DNA of 64,000 bases from Sphingomonas sp. C3-2 (GTDB lineage: Bacteria > Pseudomonadota > Alphaproteobacteria > Sphingomonadales > Sphingomonadaceae). Both the position numbers and the translations under genes were made by a program. Below, piece by piece: positions 27,955 through 37,165 of this stretch. The DNA lies in assembly GCF_033025475.1 (NCBI RefSeq), contig NZ_CP130322.1, forward strand, positions 2,054,001 through 2,118,000, in the 5' to 3' direction. Below the pieces are notes generated by a model that was not told the DNA's origin, made no database searches, and was given only the letters and a program-made list of their open reading frames with translations. Position 1 is the first letter of the stretch. Every line of letters starts with the position of its first letter.

Positions 27955-28617
27955 GTGTCTGACCTGCCGCTCGATCCCACGCTCGACGAAATTCGCGATC
28001 ATCTCGCCGCGATCATCCCGCTCCATGCGGGGTTTGACGGCTGGACGCCGCTCGCCCTCGAACGCGCGGCCGAACAGGCCGGGGTCGATGCCGATGTCGC
28101 ACGGCTGGCCGTGCAGGGCGGCGCGACCGCGATGATCGATGCCTGGTTCGCAGCACTCGACCGGGCGATGGAGGCGGCGCTCCCGCCTGAAAAGCTCGGC
28201 GCGATGAAGATCCGCGAAAAAATCGCCGCGCTCGTCATGGCGCGGAGCGAAGCCGCGGCCCCGAATCGCGAGGCGCTGCGCCGTGCGCTCGCCATTCTCG
28301 CCATGCCGCAAAATGCGATGCTCGCCGCCCGGCTCGCCTGGCGCGCGGCCGATCATATGTGGCGGCTCGCGGGCGACACCTCCGCCGATTATAATCACTA
28401 TACCAAGCGGCTGACGCTGGCCGGCGTCTATGGTTCCACGCTGATGGTGTTCCTCAACGACGACACGCCCGATCACGCCGACACCCGCGCCTTTCTCGAT
28501 CGCCGCGTCGACGGCGTGATGCGTTTCGAAAAAACCAAGGCGCAGCTGCTGCGCCGGCGCGATCATATGCCCAGCCTGTCGCGCTTTATCGGGCGCCTTC
28601 GATACCCCGCCGTCTGA
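27955..28617 (+). CDS. COQ9-family protein
   Basis: A 220-residue protein starting at GTG 27955 with GGAGGA about 9 nt before it. COQ9 is a TetR-fold, lipid-binding protein that supports the COQ7 hydroxylation step of ubiquinone synthesis. Recognisable text includes FDGWTPLALERAAEQAG in the N-terminal TetR-like half, AWRAADHMWRLAGDTS with DYNHYTKR, and LAGVYGSTLMVFLND. The family is common in alphaproteobacteria. It lies 26 nt after the EamA gene. Confidence 0.93.
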   Translation: MSDLPLDPTLDEIRDHLAAIIPLHAGFDGWTPLALERAAEQAGVDADVARLAVQGGATAMIDAWFAALDRAMEAALPPEKLGAMKIREKIAALVMARSEAAAPNREALRRALAILAMPQNAMLAARLAWRAADHMWRLAGDTSADYNHYTKRLTLAGVYGSTLMVFLNDDTPDHADTRAFLDRRVDGVMRFEKTKAQLLRRRDHMPSLSRFIGRLRYPAV

Positions 28618-28636
28618 GCGCTGGCCTTTTGCGCGG

Positions 28637-28650
28637 GTTATTGATAATTA
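28637..28650. promoter_or_regulatory. AT-rich Fur-like half-site before feoA
   Basis: GTTATTGATAATTA is an AT-rich patch in a GC-rich gap, 32 bp before the feoA start. TGATAAT matches one half of a classical Fur box; the other half is poor. Iron control of feoAB is expected from biology, but this site is weak evidence. Confidence 0.35.
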
Positions 28651-28681
28651 GTCGCAGAATCTGAAGAAAAGCGGAACCACA

Positions 28682-28924
28682 GTGCGTCTCGATCAACTTC
28701 CCCTGCGCCAGCCTGCATATATCACCACTATCGATTGGGACAGGCTTTCGCCCGCCGAAGGGCGGCGGTTGCGTGAACTGGGCTTTCATGAGGGCGTGGC
28801 CGTCGAGGTGCGCCATCATAGCGGGCTGTTCCGTTCGGGGCCGATCGCCTGTCAGGTCGGGCGGATGACGATTGCGCTCCGCCGCGCGCTGGCGTCCGCC
28901 ATTGCCGTCCAGCCGGGAGCCTGA
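28682..28924 (+). CDS. feoA: FeoA-family protein of ferrous iron uptake
   Basis: An 80-residue SH3-like protein starting at GTG 28682. It has the family core GRRLRELGFHEGVAVEV and GPIACQVGRMTIALRRALA. FeoA acts in the cytoplasm with the FeoB transporter. It is 3 nt upstream of feoB, so the two are co-transcribed. Confidence 0.93.
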   Translation: MRLDQLPLRQPAYITTIDWDRLSPAEGRRLRELGFHEGVAVEVRHHSGLFRSGPIACQVGRMTIALRRALASAIAVQPGA

Positions 28925-28927
28925 TCG

Positions 28928-30781
28928 ATGAACCCGGCACCGATGATCGCCCTGGTCGGCAATCCCAATGCGGGCAAGAGCGCGCTGTTCAACGCGCTGA
29001 CCGGCGCCCGCCAGAAGGTTGGCAACTATCCCGGCGTCACCGTCGAGCGCAAGGCAGGCCGCATGGCGCTGCCCGACGGTCGCCCGGTCGAACTGGTCGA
29101 CCTGCCCGGCGCTTATAGCCTCGATCCCTCCAGCCCCGACGAATGCGTCACGCGCGATGTCGTCACGGGCAAGTTGACCGGTGAACGGACGCCCTCGGGG
29201 CTGATCATCGTGCTCGACGCGGGCAATCTCGACAATCATCTGCGCTTTGCGCTCCAGCTCCTGTCGCTCGGCATTCCCGCCGTGGTGGCGCTCAACATGG
29301 TCGACATGGCCGAACGCGACGGGCTTGTCCTCGATGCCGAGGCGCTGTCGCGCGAACTGGGCGTGCCCGTCATCCCCACGGTCGCCGTGCGCCGCCGTGG
29401 GCTCGATGCGCTGAAGGATGCGCTGGCCGAGGCGGTGGGTGGTGCCGAGCACCGCGCGCCCGACATTGCCGCCATCCCCACCGACGAAGACGCCGTCCAG
29501 CGCCGCGCGCGTGCGATTTCCAAGGCTGCAACGGTTTCCGAAACCTCGGCGCGCCGGATCACCCATGTGATCGATTCGGTCGTGCTCCACCCGGTTGCCG
29601 GGCCGATCATCCTCGCGCTCCTGATGTTCCTGATGTTCCAGGCGGTGTTCTCCTGGTCGGAAGCACCCATCGGCTGGATCGAGGACGGTTTCGCAGCGTT
29701 GCAGGGCGTGGTCACCGATGTGTTGCCCGACGGCTTCTTCCGCTCGTTCCTGGTCGATGGCCTCATCGCCGGTGTTGGCTCGGTGGTCGTCTTTCTGCCG
29801 CAGATTCTGGTTCTCTTCTTCTTCATCCTGCTGCTCGAGGCATCGGGCTATATGGTGCGCGCCGCCTTCCTGATGGATCGGCTGATGGCCTCGGTCGGCC
29901 TGTCGGGCCGCGCCTTCATCCCGCTCTTGTCGTCCTTTGCCTGCGCGATCCCCGGCATCATGGCCACGCGCACGATCGACGATCCCAAGCAGCGGCTGAC
30001 CACGATCCTGATCGCACCGTTGATGACCTGCTCGGCGCGCCTGCCCGTCTATTCGGTCATCATCGCGGCGTTCATCCCCGCACAAAAGGTGGCGCCCGGG
30101 GTCGGGCTGCAGGGGCTCGTCCTTTTCGCGCTCTATATCGCGGGCATCCTGGGCGCGGTGCTGGCCGCGCTTGCCTTCCGCAAGACGATCGCGCGCGGCA
30201 CGGGCAGTGGCTTCCTCATCGAAATGCCCAAATATCAGATGCCCCGCCTGTCCGACATCGTGATCGGCCTGGGTCAGCGTGCGCGCGTCTTCCTGCGCCG
30301 CGCGGGTACGATCATCATGGGCGTGACCGTGCTGCTCTGGGCGCTGCTCGCCTTTCCGCAGGCGCCCGAAGGCAAAAGCCAGGTCGAATATTCGATCGCC
30401 GGGCGGATGGCGTCGGGGCTTGAGGTGCTGGTGAAGCCGATCGGCTTCAACCACGAAATGGCGCTGTCGATCATCCCTGCCATGGCCGCGCGCGAGGTGG
30501 CCGTCGCGGCACTCGCCACGGTCTATTCGATCGAAGCCGACGACGAGGCGGAAACCGAAAGCTCGCTGGTTGAACGGCTTCAGGGGCGCTGGCCGCTTCC
30601 CACGGCGCTCGCCTTCCTGATGTGGTTCGTCTTTGCGCCGCAATGCCTTTCCACCATCGCCGTCATCCGCCGCGAAACCAATGGGTGGAAGTGGCCCACA
30701 TTCGCCTTGGCATATCTGTTCGGGCTCGCTTATGTCGCAGCAGGCGCTACCTATTGGGGCGCAACGGCATTGGGACTTTAA
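28928..30781 (+). CDS. feoB: Ferrous iron transporter FeoB
   Basis: A 617-residue inner-membrane transporter. The N-terminal GTPase-like domain has G1 GNPNAGKS at 11-18, G3 DLPGAYSL near 58-65 and G4 NMVD near 119-122. The membrane part starts near residue 215 and includes both Gate-type repeats, with SSFACAIPGIMATR and MTCSARLPVY holding the conserved cysteines, and IPAMAAREVAVAAL near the end. No feoC follows. Length matches the short alphaproteobacterial form. Confidence 0.96.
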   Translation: MNPAPMIALVGNPNAGKSALFNALTGARQKVGNYPGVTVERKAGRMALPDGRPVELVDLPGAYSLDPSSPDECVTRDVVTGKLTGERTPSGLIIVLDAGNLDNHLRFALQLLSLGIPAVVALNMVDMAERDGLVLDAEALSRELGVPVIPTVAVRRRGLDALKDALAEAVGGAEHRAPDIAAIPTDEDAVQRRARAISKAATVSETSARRITHVIDSVVLHPVAGPIILALLMFLMFQAVFSWSEAPIGWIEDGFAALQGVVTDVLPDGFFRSFLVDGLIAGVGSVVVFLPQILVLFFFILLLEASGYMVRAAFLMDRLMASVGLSGRAFIPLLSSFACAIPGIMATRTIDDPKQRLTTILIAPLMTCSARLPVYSVIIAAFIPAQKVAPGVGLQGLVLFALYIAGILGAVLAALAFRKTIARGTGSGFLIEMPKYQMPRLSDIVIGLGQRARVFLRRAGTIIMGVTVLLWALLAFPQAPEGKSQVEYSIAGRMASGLEVLVKPIGFNHEMALSIIPAMAAREVAVAALATVYSIEADDEAETESSLVERLQGRWPLPTALAFLMWFVFAPQCLSTIAVIRRETNGWKWPTFALAYLFGLAYVAAGATYWGATALGL

Positions 30782-30796
30782 GAAGGGAATCGGCGC

Positions 30797-31402
30797 GTGG
30801 CTGGCTCAGTGAACAAGGTGATTTTGGTCGGCAATCTCGGTGCCGACCCCGAAGCGCGCTCGCTCAACAACGGGGGCGAGGTCGTCAATCTCTCGATCGC
30901 CACCTCCGAGCGCTGGAACGATCGTGACGGCAACCGTCAGGAACGCACCGAATGGCACCGCGTGGTGATCTTCAACGAAAACCTCGGCAAGGTCGCCAAG
31001 CAATATCTGCGCAAGGGCTCGAGCGTCTATCTCGAAGGCCAGCTGCAGACGCGCAAATGGCAGGATCAGAACGGCCAGGACAAATATTCGACCGAAATCG
31101 TGCTCCAGCGCTTCCGCGGCGAACTCGTGCTGCTCGGCGGTCGCGATGAAGGCGCCGGCATGGGCGGCGGTCGTTCGTCGGGCAATGACGGCTGGGGCGG
31201 TGGCGGCGGCGGTGGCCGTTCGTCGGGCAATGACAGCTGGGGCAGCACCGGTGGCGGCAGCGGCGGTGGTCGCGCCAATGACGGCTGGGGCCAGACCAGC
31301 AGCGGCAATGACAGCTTTGGCGGTGGCCGCTCGTCGGGCGGCGGTTCGCGCAGCAATTCCTCGGCTTTCGACAGCGATCTCGACGACGACGTTCCGTTCT
31401 GA
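30797..31402 (+). CDS. ssb: Single-stranded DNA-binding protein with repetitive glycine-rich linker
   Basis: A 201-residue SSB starting at GTG 30797 behind AAGGGA. The OB fold spans about 5-112 ([43 protein letters not shown]). A glycine-rich disordered linker (about 118-185) has four related units: [25 protein letters not shown] and SSGNDSFG. The acidic tip DDDVPF (196-201) recruits repair and replication partners. It lies 15 nt after feoB but probably has its own regulation. Confidence 0.96.
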   Translation: MAGSVNKVILVGNLGADPEARSLNNGGEVVNLSIATSERWNDRDGNRQERTEWHRVVIFNENLGKVAKQYLRKGSSVYLEGQLQTRKWQDQNGQDKYSTEIVLQRFRGELVLLGGRDEGAGMGGGRSSGNDGWGGGGGGGRSSGNDSWGSTGGGSGGGRANDGWGQTSSGNDSFGGGRSSGGGSRSNSSAFDSDLDDDVPF

Positions 31403-31556
31403 TTTCGGGCATCGCTGACGCAGATTTCCGGGCGTCTTCGCCGTGCTTCCTCGGAAGCCGGCGGGGGCGCCCGATCTCGTTGGCGCGCCCGCGCTCTGTT
31501 GCGCGGCGTGGCCGCCTGATATTATCCCCACCGGCAATGGCTAGCGGATATCAGCG

Positions 31557-34500
31557 ATGAGCTTGCAATGGGCGGCCCTTGTCGTGCTGGCGCTGATGCT
31601 CGCCCTGTTCGCGCTCGCCTGGACGGTCGAGGCGCGGGGCGGCGGCACCGCGCGCTGGCGGGGGATGCGGCACGGCGCCTATACGCTGGCACTCGGCGTC
31701 TATTGCAGCAGCTGGACCTTTTACGGCGCCGTGGGCAGCGCGGTGCGCGACGGCTGGCACTATCTGCCGATCTATCTCGCGCCGATCTGCGTGCTCATCG
31801 CCGCCCCCGGTTTCCTGCGCCGCCTTGGCCATGCGGTGGCGGAGGAACAGGCAAAGACCGTTTCCGATTTCATCGCGGCGCGCTTTGGCCATGACGTGGT
31901 GGTCGCCCGCCTCGTCACGGTGATCGCGCTGTGCGGCACGATTCCCTATGTCGCGCTCCAGCTCCGTTCGATCGGCAGCGCGGTGTCGATCGTCGCGGGG
32001 CAGCCCGTCGCGGTGCCCGCGATGATCGCCGCGGCGCTGCTGCTCGCGCTCTTCACCATCCTTTTCGGCGCGCGCCGGTTCGAACTGGCGGGGCGCAGCG
32101 AAGGGCTGCTCTATGCCATCGGGCTCGAATCGATCATCAAGATCGCAGCGCTTGTGGTGGTGACCGCGCTGGCGGTGTTCATCGTCCTTCAGGCGGACAT
32201 GGCCCAATATGCGCGCGGCATTGCCGTGCTCGAACATAATTTCCGTCCCGACCGGCTTTCGCTCGATATCGGCGCGATCTTCCTTATCTCCGCCATGGCG
32301 GTGCTGGTGCTGCCACGCCAATTCTATATGGGGCTGGTCGAGGCGCGCGCCCCCGACGATCTCGTCCGCGCCCGGCTTGGCCTTGCCGCCTATATCGGCG
32401 CGATGGCGCTGATGGTGCTCCCGATCGCGCTGGCCGGGGCGGCGCTGTTCGAAGGCGGCGCACCCGCCGATCTCTATGTGCTGCAACTGCCTGCCATGGC
32501 GGGGCAGCACTGGGCGCTGGTGCTGGCGCTGCTGGGCGGGGTCAGCGCGGCGGCGTCGATGGTGATCGTCGATTCGACCGCGCTTGCCACCATGGTTTCG
32601 AACGATCTGATTTTCCCCGCGCTCGTGCGCGGCGGCAATCACCGGGGCGCGGGGGCGATCGGGCGCTCGGTGCTGCGCGTCCGGCGGCTGTCGATTATCG
32701 GCATCATCCTGTTCGCGCTTGCCTGGGCGCTGCTCGTCTCGCCGCAGGCGTCGCTCGCGTCGATCGGCCTCGTCGCCTTTGCCGCGATGGCGCAGTTCAC
32801 CCCGCACTTCATCCTCGCCACCTTCCGCGCCGATCGCGACGCGCTGGCCGCGCGCGCCAGCCTCGCGGTCGGCTTTGGCTTGTGGTTCTACACGCTCGCG
32901 CTGCCGCCGATCCTGCCGCATGGCTGGCTCGCGGCGCTCACCGGTGGCCTGTTCGATCCATACCATCTGTTCGGCCTCGGCAATCCGTCCCCCATCGTCC
33001 ACGGCGTGGGCTGGAGCCTTGGCGCCAATCTTCTCGTCTATCTGCTCGTCGCCGCGCGCAAGGTGCCGTCGCGCCCGTTGCCGCAGCTGCTGGGCGGGGC
33101 GCGCCGGATCAACGACGTCATGGATCTCGCGCGGCTGACCGCCAGCTTCATCGGGGAAGAACGCACCGCGCGCGAATTTCCCGGGGCACGGCCCGACGTC
33201 CCGATCGACCGCAGCTCGGCGCAGCGCGCGCAGGAACTCATCGCCGAGGTGGTCGGCGCCTCCTCGGCCCGCGCGCTGATCGCATCGACGCTGGCCGATG
33301 GGCAGATGAAGCTCGCCGACGTTACCCGCCTGCTCGATGCCGGTGGCCAGTCGCTCCGCTTTTCGCGCCAGCTCCTCGCGGCGACGTTCGAAAATATCGA
33401 TTCCGCGATCAGCGTGGTCGATGCCGATATGAATGTCGTCGCGTGGAACAGCCAGTATCTCGACATGTTCGGCTATCCCGCCGGGCTGGTGCGCGTCGGC
33501 GTGCCGATCGCCGATCTCATCCGCCACAATGCCGGGCTCGGCGATTTCGGTTCGGACGATGTCGAGTTCAATATCGAAAAGCGGCTTGGCCATATGCGGC
33601 GCGGGCTGCCGCACAGCTTCGAACGGCGGCGCTCTGACGGGCGGGTGATCAAGACGGTGGGCGGCCCGATGCCGGGCGGCGGCTATGTGACGAGCTTTAC
33701 CGACATTACCGAGGAAGCGCGCACCCGCGACGCGCTCGAATCGACGCTGGCCGAGCTTGAAACCCGCGTGGTCGACCGCACCCGCGCGCTCAGCGAGGCG
33801 AACCGGCTGCTGGCGCAGGCAACGCAGGACAAGACGCGCTTTTTGGCCGCCGCCAGCCATGATCTGCTCCAGCCGCTCCATGCCGCGCGGCTGTTCACCG
33901 CCGCGCTCGCGCGGGAGGCGGCGGACAAAGCCCGGCCGCTCGTCGGGCGTGTCGAAAACGCCATTGTCGCGGCCGAAGGGCTGCTGCGCGCGCTCCTCGA
34001 TATCAGCACGATCGATGCGGGCGGGGTGCAGCCCAATCCTGAACAGATCGCGCTCGCGCCGTTCCTCACCGATCTCGTCGAGGGCTTTGCCCCGCTCGCG
34101 CGCGAAAAGGGGATCGCCTTGCGCACCGGCCCACTCTTTGGCCAGCTGCACAGCGATCCCGCTCTGCTGCGCTCGGTGCTCCAGAATTTCCTGTCCAACG
34201 CCATTCGCTACACCGAACGGGGCGGGGTGGTGATCGGCGTCCGCCAGCGCCAGACGATGCTCCGCATCGATGTGATCGACACCGGCATCGGCATTGAGAG
34301 CGGCCAGATCGATGCGATTTTCGGCGAATTCACGCGTCTGGGCGCAGTCGAGGTCGAAGGGCATGGGCTTGGCCTCGCGCTCGCAGAGCGCATCGTGCGC
34401 CTTCTCGGCGGGCGGATCGAGGTCGCCTCCACCCCCGGCCGGGGAAGCCGGTTCAGCCTGTTGCTGCCCGCCACCGGCATTGGCCCGGCCTGGACGGGCG

Positions 34501-34904
34501 TGGAAACGGGGGAGAGCGTCGTCGCCACGCCCGGCATGCTGCGCATTCTGGTCGTCGATAACGAACCGATGATCGTCGAGGCGAGCTGCGCGCTGCTGAC
34601 GAGCATGGGCCACCGCGCCTTTGGTGCCGGCGACGGCGTGGGCGCGCTGGCGCTTGTCGGCGGGGCCGATGCCGCGCTCGTCGATTATCGGCTCGATGCC
34701 GGGGAGGATGGGCTCAGCCTGATCGCCGCGCTGCGCGCGCGCCGGCCGGGGCTCCCCGCCGCGCTGGTGACCGCCGAGCTCGATTCGGCGCTTGAGCTGC
34801 AGGCGGCGGCACAGGGCGTCGCCGTCATCGCCAAACCCGCCGGGGCCGAGACGATCTCGGCCTTTCTTGCCAGTATCTCAGTGCTTGAGATCGAGCCCGA
34901 GTGA
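31557..34904 (+). CDS. CrbS-like hybrid kinase: Na+/solute symporter-PAS-HisKA-HATPase-receiver
   Basis: An 1,115-residue membrane sensor. Residues 1-500 form about 13 helices of a sodium/solute-symporter (SLC5-like) fold, with LGVYCSSWTFYGAVG near the start. A PAS domain lies at about 605-720 (NIDSAISVVDADMNVVAWNS). The HisKA segment is ASHDLLQPLHAARLF with the phospho-His near 768; the ATPase region includes NFLSNAIRYTERG and GHGLGLALAERIV. A receiver closes the protein (about 994-1112; phospho-Asp in LVDYRLDAG near 1041). The architecture matches CrbS/CbrA sensors; CrbS controls acetate use with the regulator CrbR, and both the convergent regulator and the acyl-CoA synthetase locus fit that. 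The signal is unproven here. Confidence 0.92.
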   Translation: MSLQWAALVVLALMLALFALAWTVEARGGGTARWRGMRHGAYTLALGVYCSSWTFYGAVGSAVRDGWHYLPIYLAPICVLIAAPGFLRRLGHAVAEEQAKTVSDFIAARFGHDVVVARLVTVIALCGTIPYVALQLRSIGSAVSIVAGQPVAVPAMIAAALLLALFTILFGARRFELAGRSEGLLYAIGLESIIKIAALVVVTALAVFIVLQADMAQYARGIAVLEHNFRPDRLSLDIGAIFLISAMAVLVLPRQFYMGLVEARAPDDLVRARLGLAAYIGAMALMVLPIALAGAALFEGGAPADLYVLQLPAMAGQHWALVLALLGGVSAAASMVIVDSTALATMVSNDLIFPALVRGGNHRGAGAIGRSVLRVRRLSIIGIILFALAWALLVSPQASLASIGLVAFAAMAQFTPHFILATFRADRDALAARASLAVGFGLWFYTLALPPILPHGWLAALTGGLFDPYHLFGLGNPSPIVHGVGWSLGANLLVYLLVAARKVPSRPLPQLLGGARRINDVMDLARLTASFIGEERTAREFPGARPDVPIDRSSAQRAQELIAEVVGASSARALIASTLADGQMKLADVTRLLDAGGQSLRFSRQLLAATFENIDSAISVVDADMNVVAWNSQYLDMFGYPAGLVRVGVPIADLIRHNAGLGDFGSDDVEFNIEKRLGHMRRGLPHSFERRRSDGRVIKTVGGPMPGGGYVTSFTDITEEARTRDALESTLAELETRVVDRTRALSEANRLLAQATQDKTRFLAAASHDLLQPLHAARLFTAALAREAADKARPLVGRVENAIVAAEGLLRALLDISTIDAGGVQPNPEQIALAPFLTDLVEGFAPLAREKGIALRTGPLFGQLHSDPALLRSVLQNFLSNAIRYTERGGVVIGVRQRQTMLRIDVIDTGIGIESGQIDAIFGEFTRLGAVEVEGHGLGLALAERIVRLLGGRIEVASTPGRGSRFSLLLPATGIGPAWTGVETGESVVATPGMLRILVVDNEPMIVEASCALLTSMGHRAFGAGDGVGALALVGGADAALVDYRLDAGEDGLSLIAALRARRPGLPAALVTAELDSALELQAAAQGVAVIAKPAGAETISAFLASISVLEIEPE

Positions 34905-35522
34905 CCTTGCCACCAGCGCGGCCTGGGTGCGCGTGCGCACGTCGAGCTTGCGCATGATCGCGGTCATATGCGCCTTCACCGTCGCCTCGCTGATCGCCAG
35001 TTCATGCGCGATCTGCTTGTTGAGCTTGCCGTCGAGCACCGCAAGCAACACCTTGAGCTGGGTGGGGGTGAGGGCCGCGATTTCGCGCCGCACGCTGTCC
35101 TCGGGCTGGTCGCGCGTTCCATCCGGCGCCTGAACCGGCGCCTGCCCGCCGAGCGCGCGGGCGATCGCGGCCTCGATCGCGGGCAGGGGGCTGTCCTTGG
35201 GCAGGAAGCCGACCGCCCCCAGCGCGCGTGCTTCCTCGGCGGCCTTGGCGCCCTCGGCGCTCGAGATGACGAGGATCGGCACCTCGGGCTTTTCGGCGTG
35301 GAGCAGCGCAATCCCCGAATAGCCGACCGCACCGGGCATTTTCAGGTCGAGCAGGATCAGGCGCAGATCGTCGGCCGCGCCCGCGGCGCGCAGCGCGGCC
35401 GCCAGCGTTCCCGCCTCGACTATCTGTGCCTGCGGCACGACCTTGGCCACCGCCAGCATCAGCGCTTGGCGGAACAGCGGATGGTCGTCCGCGATCAGGA
35501 TCGTTTCTATTGCGTGTCTCAA
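34878..35522 (-). CDS. NarL/LuxR-type response regulator, CrbR-like
   Basis: A 214-residue regulator with an N-terminal receiver (ILIADDHPLFRQALM; phospho-Asp in LILLDLKMPG) and a C-terminal LuxR-type HTH (LNKQIAHELAISEATVKAHM). It is the natural partner of the convergent hybrid kinase: their 3' ends overlap by 27 nt. No ATG is available near the conserved start; TTG 35520-35522 (reading LRHAIETILIADD) gives the normal length. Another TTG at 35594 would add 24 residues. It is divergent from the porin gene whose promoter region holds two tandem dyads. Confidence 0.9.
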   Translation of the reverse strand: MRHAIETILIADDHPLFRQALMLAVAKVVPQAQIVEAGTLAAALRAAGAADDLRLILLDLKMPGAVGYSGIALLHAEKPEVPILVISSAEGAKAAEEARALGAVGFLPKDSPLPAIEAAIARALGGQAPVQAPDGTRDQPEDSVRREIAALTPTQLKVLLAVLDGKLNKQIAHELAISEATVKAHMTAIMRKLDVRTRTQAALVARSLGLDLKH

Positions 35523-35630
35523 TTCTGTTCGGTGGCGCCAGATTAAACGCCGCGCCGCGATCGGCAAGCGTTGCCCCTTCAAAAAATCGCACAATCCGGC
35601 GCTTCAACGGCTGCCGCCGTCGCGGCGCTA

Positions 35631-35646
35631 TACGACCAAGGTCGTA
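35631..35646. promoter_or_regulatory. Dyad 1: TACGACC-AA-GGTCGTA, candidate CrbR-like site
   Basis: A perfect 7-bp inverted repeat around AA, in the divergent promoter region between the response regulator and the porin gene. Its centre is exactly 20 bp (two helical turns) from that of dyad 2. Confidence 0.6.
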
Positions 35647-35650
35647 GATG

Positions 35651-35666
35651 TTCGACCGAGGTCGGG
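35651..35666. promoter_or_regulatory. Dyad 2: TTCGACC-GA-GGTCGGG, candidate CrbR-like site
   Basis: A slightly degenerate copy of dyad 1 with identical core CGACC-N2-GGTCG and identical arm spacing. It lies downstream of dyad 1 and 67 bp before the porin start. Confidence 0.55.
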
Positions 35667-35732
35667 ATGGTCTGTCATGGCCTGCGCACCGATGATGGGT
35701 GCTTGGAGAGGGTGCCTGAAAGGAACCGGTCA

Positions 35733-37145
35733 TTGGGCAAGCGCGGTCGCCAGTTCTGTTCGGTTTTGCTTGGCGCATCGGCCCTTGCCCTGCCGCAAAT
35801 GGCCTCGGCCGCCACCGCGCGCGAGGCCGCGCTGGAGGCGCGGTTGCAGCGGCTGGAAGCCGAAATGATGCAGCTGCGCACCGATCTGATCGATGCGCGC
35901 CAGCAGCAGGTGGAAACCACCGCTGCCACCACCGCCGCAACGACGGCGATCACCGCGCAGAACGCACAGGCCGAAACGCGCCTCAACGCGCTCGAGGCGC
36001 GCCCGCAGGCGCCTGCCGAAGGCTTCACTGTCGGCGGCACCACCTTCGGCATGGGCGGCTTCATCAAGCTGGTGGCGAGCAGCACGCGCTACAGCGCGGG
36101 CGAAATGCCGGGCGGCCAACTCGCCAAGGAACTCTATCTGCCGCAGTTCATTCCGGTCGGCGGGGCGCCCAGCCGCGATTTCATCGCGCATGCGCGCCAG
36201 AGCCGGATCTTCTTCACCAGCTCCACCCCGGCGGGCAGCGGCGAGATCAAGGGGCATGTCGAGTTCGATTTCGCGCTGGGCAACGCGCCCGCTGGCGCGC
36301 AGCGCTCGACCAACGCCTATTCGCCCACCTTCCGGCGCGGCTTCCTCACCTATGGCAACTGGCTCGCCGGGCAGGAATGGACCAATTTCCAGAACCCGGC
36401 CTATTTCCCGGAAACGACCGACTTTGCAGGGCAGATGGAAGGATCTGTCTTCGTCCGTCAGGCGATCGTACGCTATCGCCAGCCGATCGCCCAAGGCATC
36501 GATCTCTTCGTCTCGGCTGAAAACCCGCAGACCGAAACCATAACCACCACCTCCGCCGCGCTGGTCGATCACGATACCGATCACGTCCCCGACGTTACCG
36601 CACGCCTTGCCGTCAAGCGCGGCGCGGCCGATTTCCACGTCGCCGGGCTGGTGCGCCAGCTGTCGGTAGAGGGGGATGCGGGGGCAAGCGATGCGCTTGG
36701 CTGGGGTGTCTCGGCGGGCGGCAAGTTCGTCTTCGGCCCCGAAGGCCGCCATGATCTCCGCTTCGTCGCCACCTATGGCCACGGCATCGGGCGCTATCTG
36801 TCGGCGGGCTTCGTCCCCGATGCGGTCTATGATCTTGGCGCGCTGGGCAATGACCGGCTCCACGTCATCGACAATGTCGCGGGCTTTGCCGCGCTGAAGC
36901 TCGGCTGGGCGGACAATCTCCGCTCCACCTTCATGGCCGGGTTCCAGCATGCCGGCATGCCCGACAATATGCTGCTGCCCGAACTGGCGAACCGAAATGC
37001 CTATAGCTTTGCCGGCAACCTGTTCTGGTCGCCGGTCAGCAAGCTCGATCTGGGCATCGAATATCGCCATGCCCTGCGTGAAGTCGTAAACGGACAGAAA
37101 GGGCGTATGGACCGCTTTGAAATGGCGGCGAAATATACATTCTGA
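35733..37145 (+). CDS. DcaP-like trimeric outer-membrane porin
   Basis: A 470-residue outer-membrane protein. I chose TTG 35733 (MGKRGRQFCSVLLGAS) because AAAGGA lies 8 nt upstream and it gives a clean signal peptide ending MASA; GTG 35712 is too close to its purine tract. A coiled coil follows (about 27-60: LEARLQRLEAEMMQLRTDL), then a beta-barrel with the FGMGGFIKLVA strand, and terminal aromatic residue in MAAKYTF. DcaP-type porins take up small acids; here the downstream transporter and propionyl-CoA synthetase suggest short-chain carboxylates. That substrate is inference. Confidence 0.87.
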   Translation: MGKRGRQFCSVLLGASALALPQMASAATAREAALEARLQRLEAEMMQLRTDLIDARQQQVETTAATTAATTAITAQNAQAETRLNALEARPQAPAEGFTVGGTTFGMGGFIKLVASSTRYSAGEMPGGQLAKELYLPQFIPVGGAPSRDFIAHARQSRIFFTSSTPAGSGEIKGHVEFDFALGNAPAGAQRSTNAYSPTFRRGFLTYGNWLAGQEWTNFQNPAYFPETTDFAGQMEGSVFVRQAIVRYRQPIAQGIDLFVSAENPQTETITTTSAALVDHDTDHVPDVTARLAVKRGAADFHVAGLVRQLSVEGDAGASDALGWGVSAGGKFVFGPEGRHDLRFVATYGHGIGRYLSAGFVPDAVYDLGALGNDRLHVIDNVAGFAALKLGWADNLRSTFMAGFQHAGMPDNMLLPELANRNAYSFAGNLFWSPVSKLDLGIEYRHALREVVNGQKGRMDRFEMAAKYTF

Positions 37146-37165
37146 CAAAGATCAGGAGAGGATGC

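Noticed and set aside
31551-34613. A 1,020-codon open frame antisense to the hybrid kinase gene
   Set aside because: It is rich in Arg, His, Asp and Gly without any domain, and it mirrors the codon periodicity of a very GC-rich gene. The plus-strand frame has clear symporter, PAS, kinase and receiver motifs.
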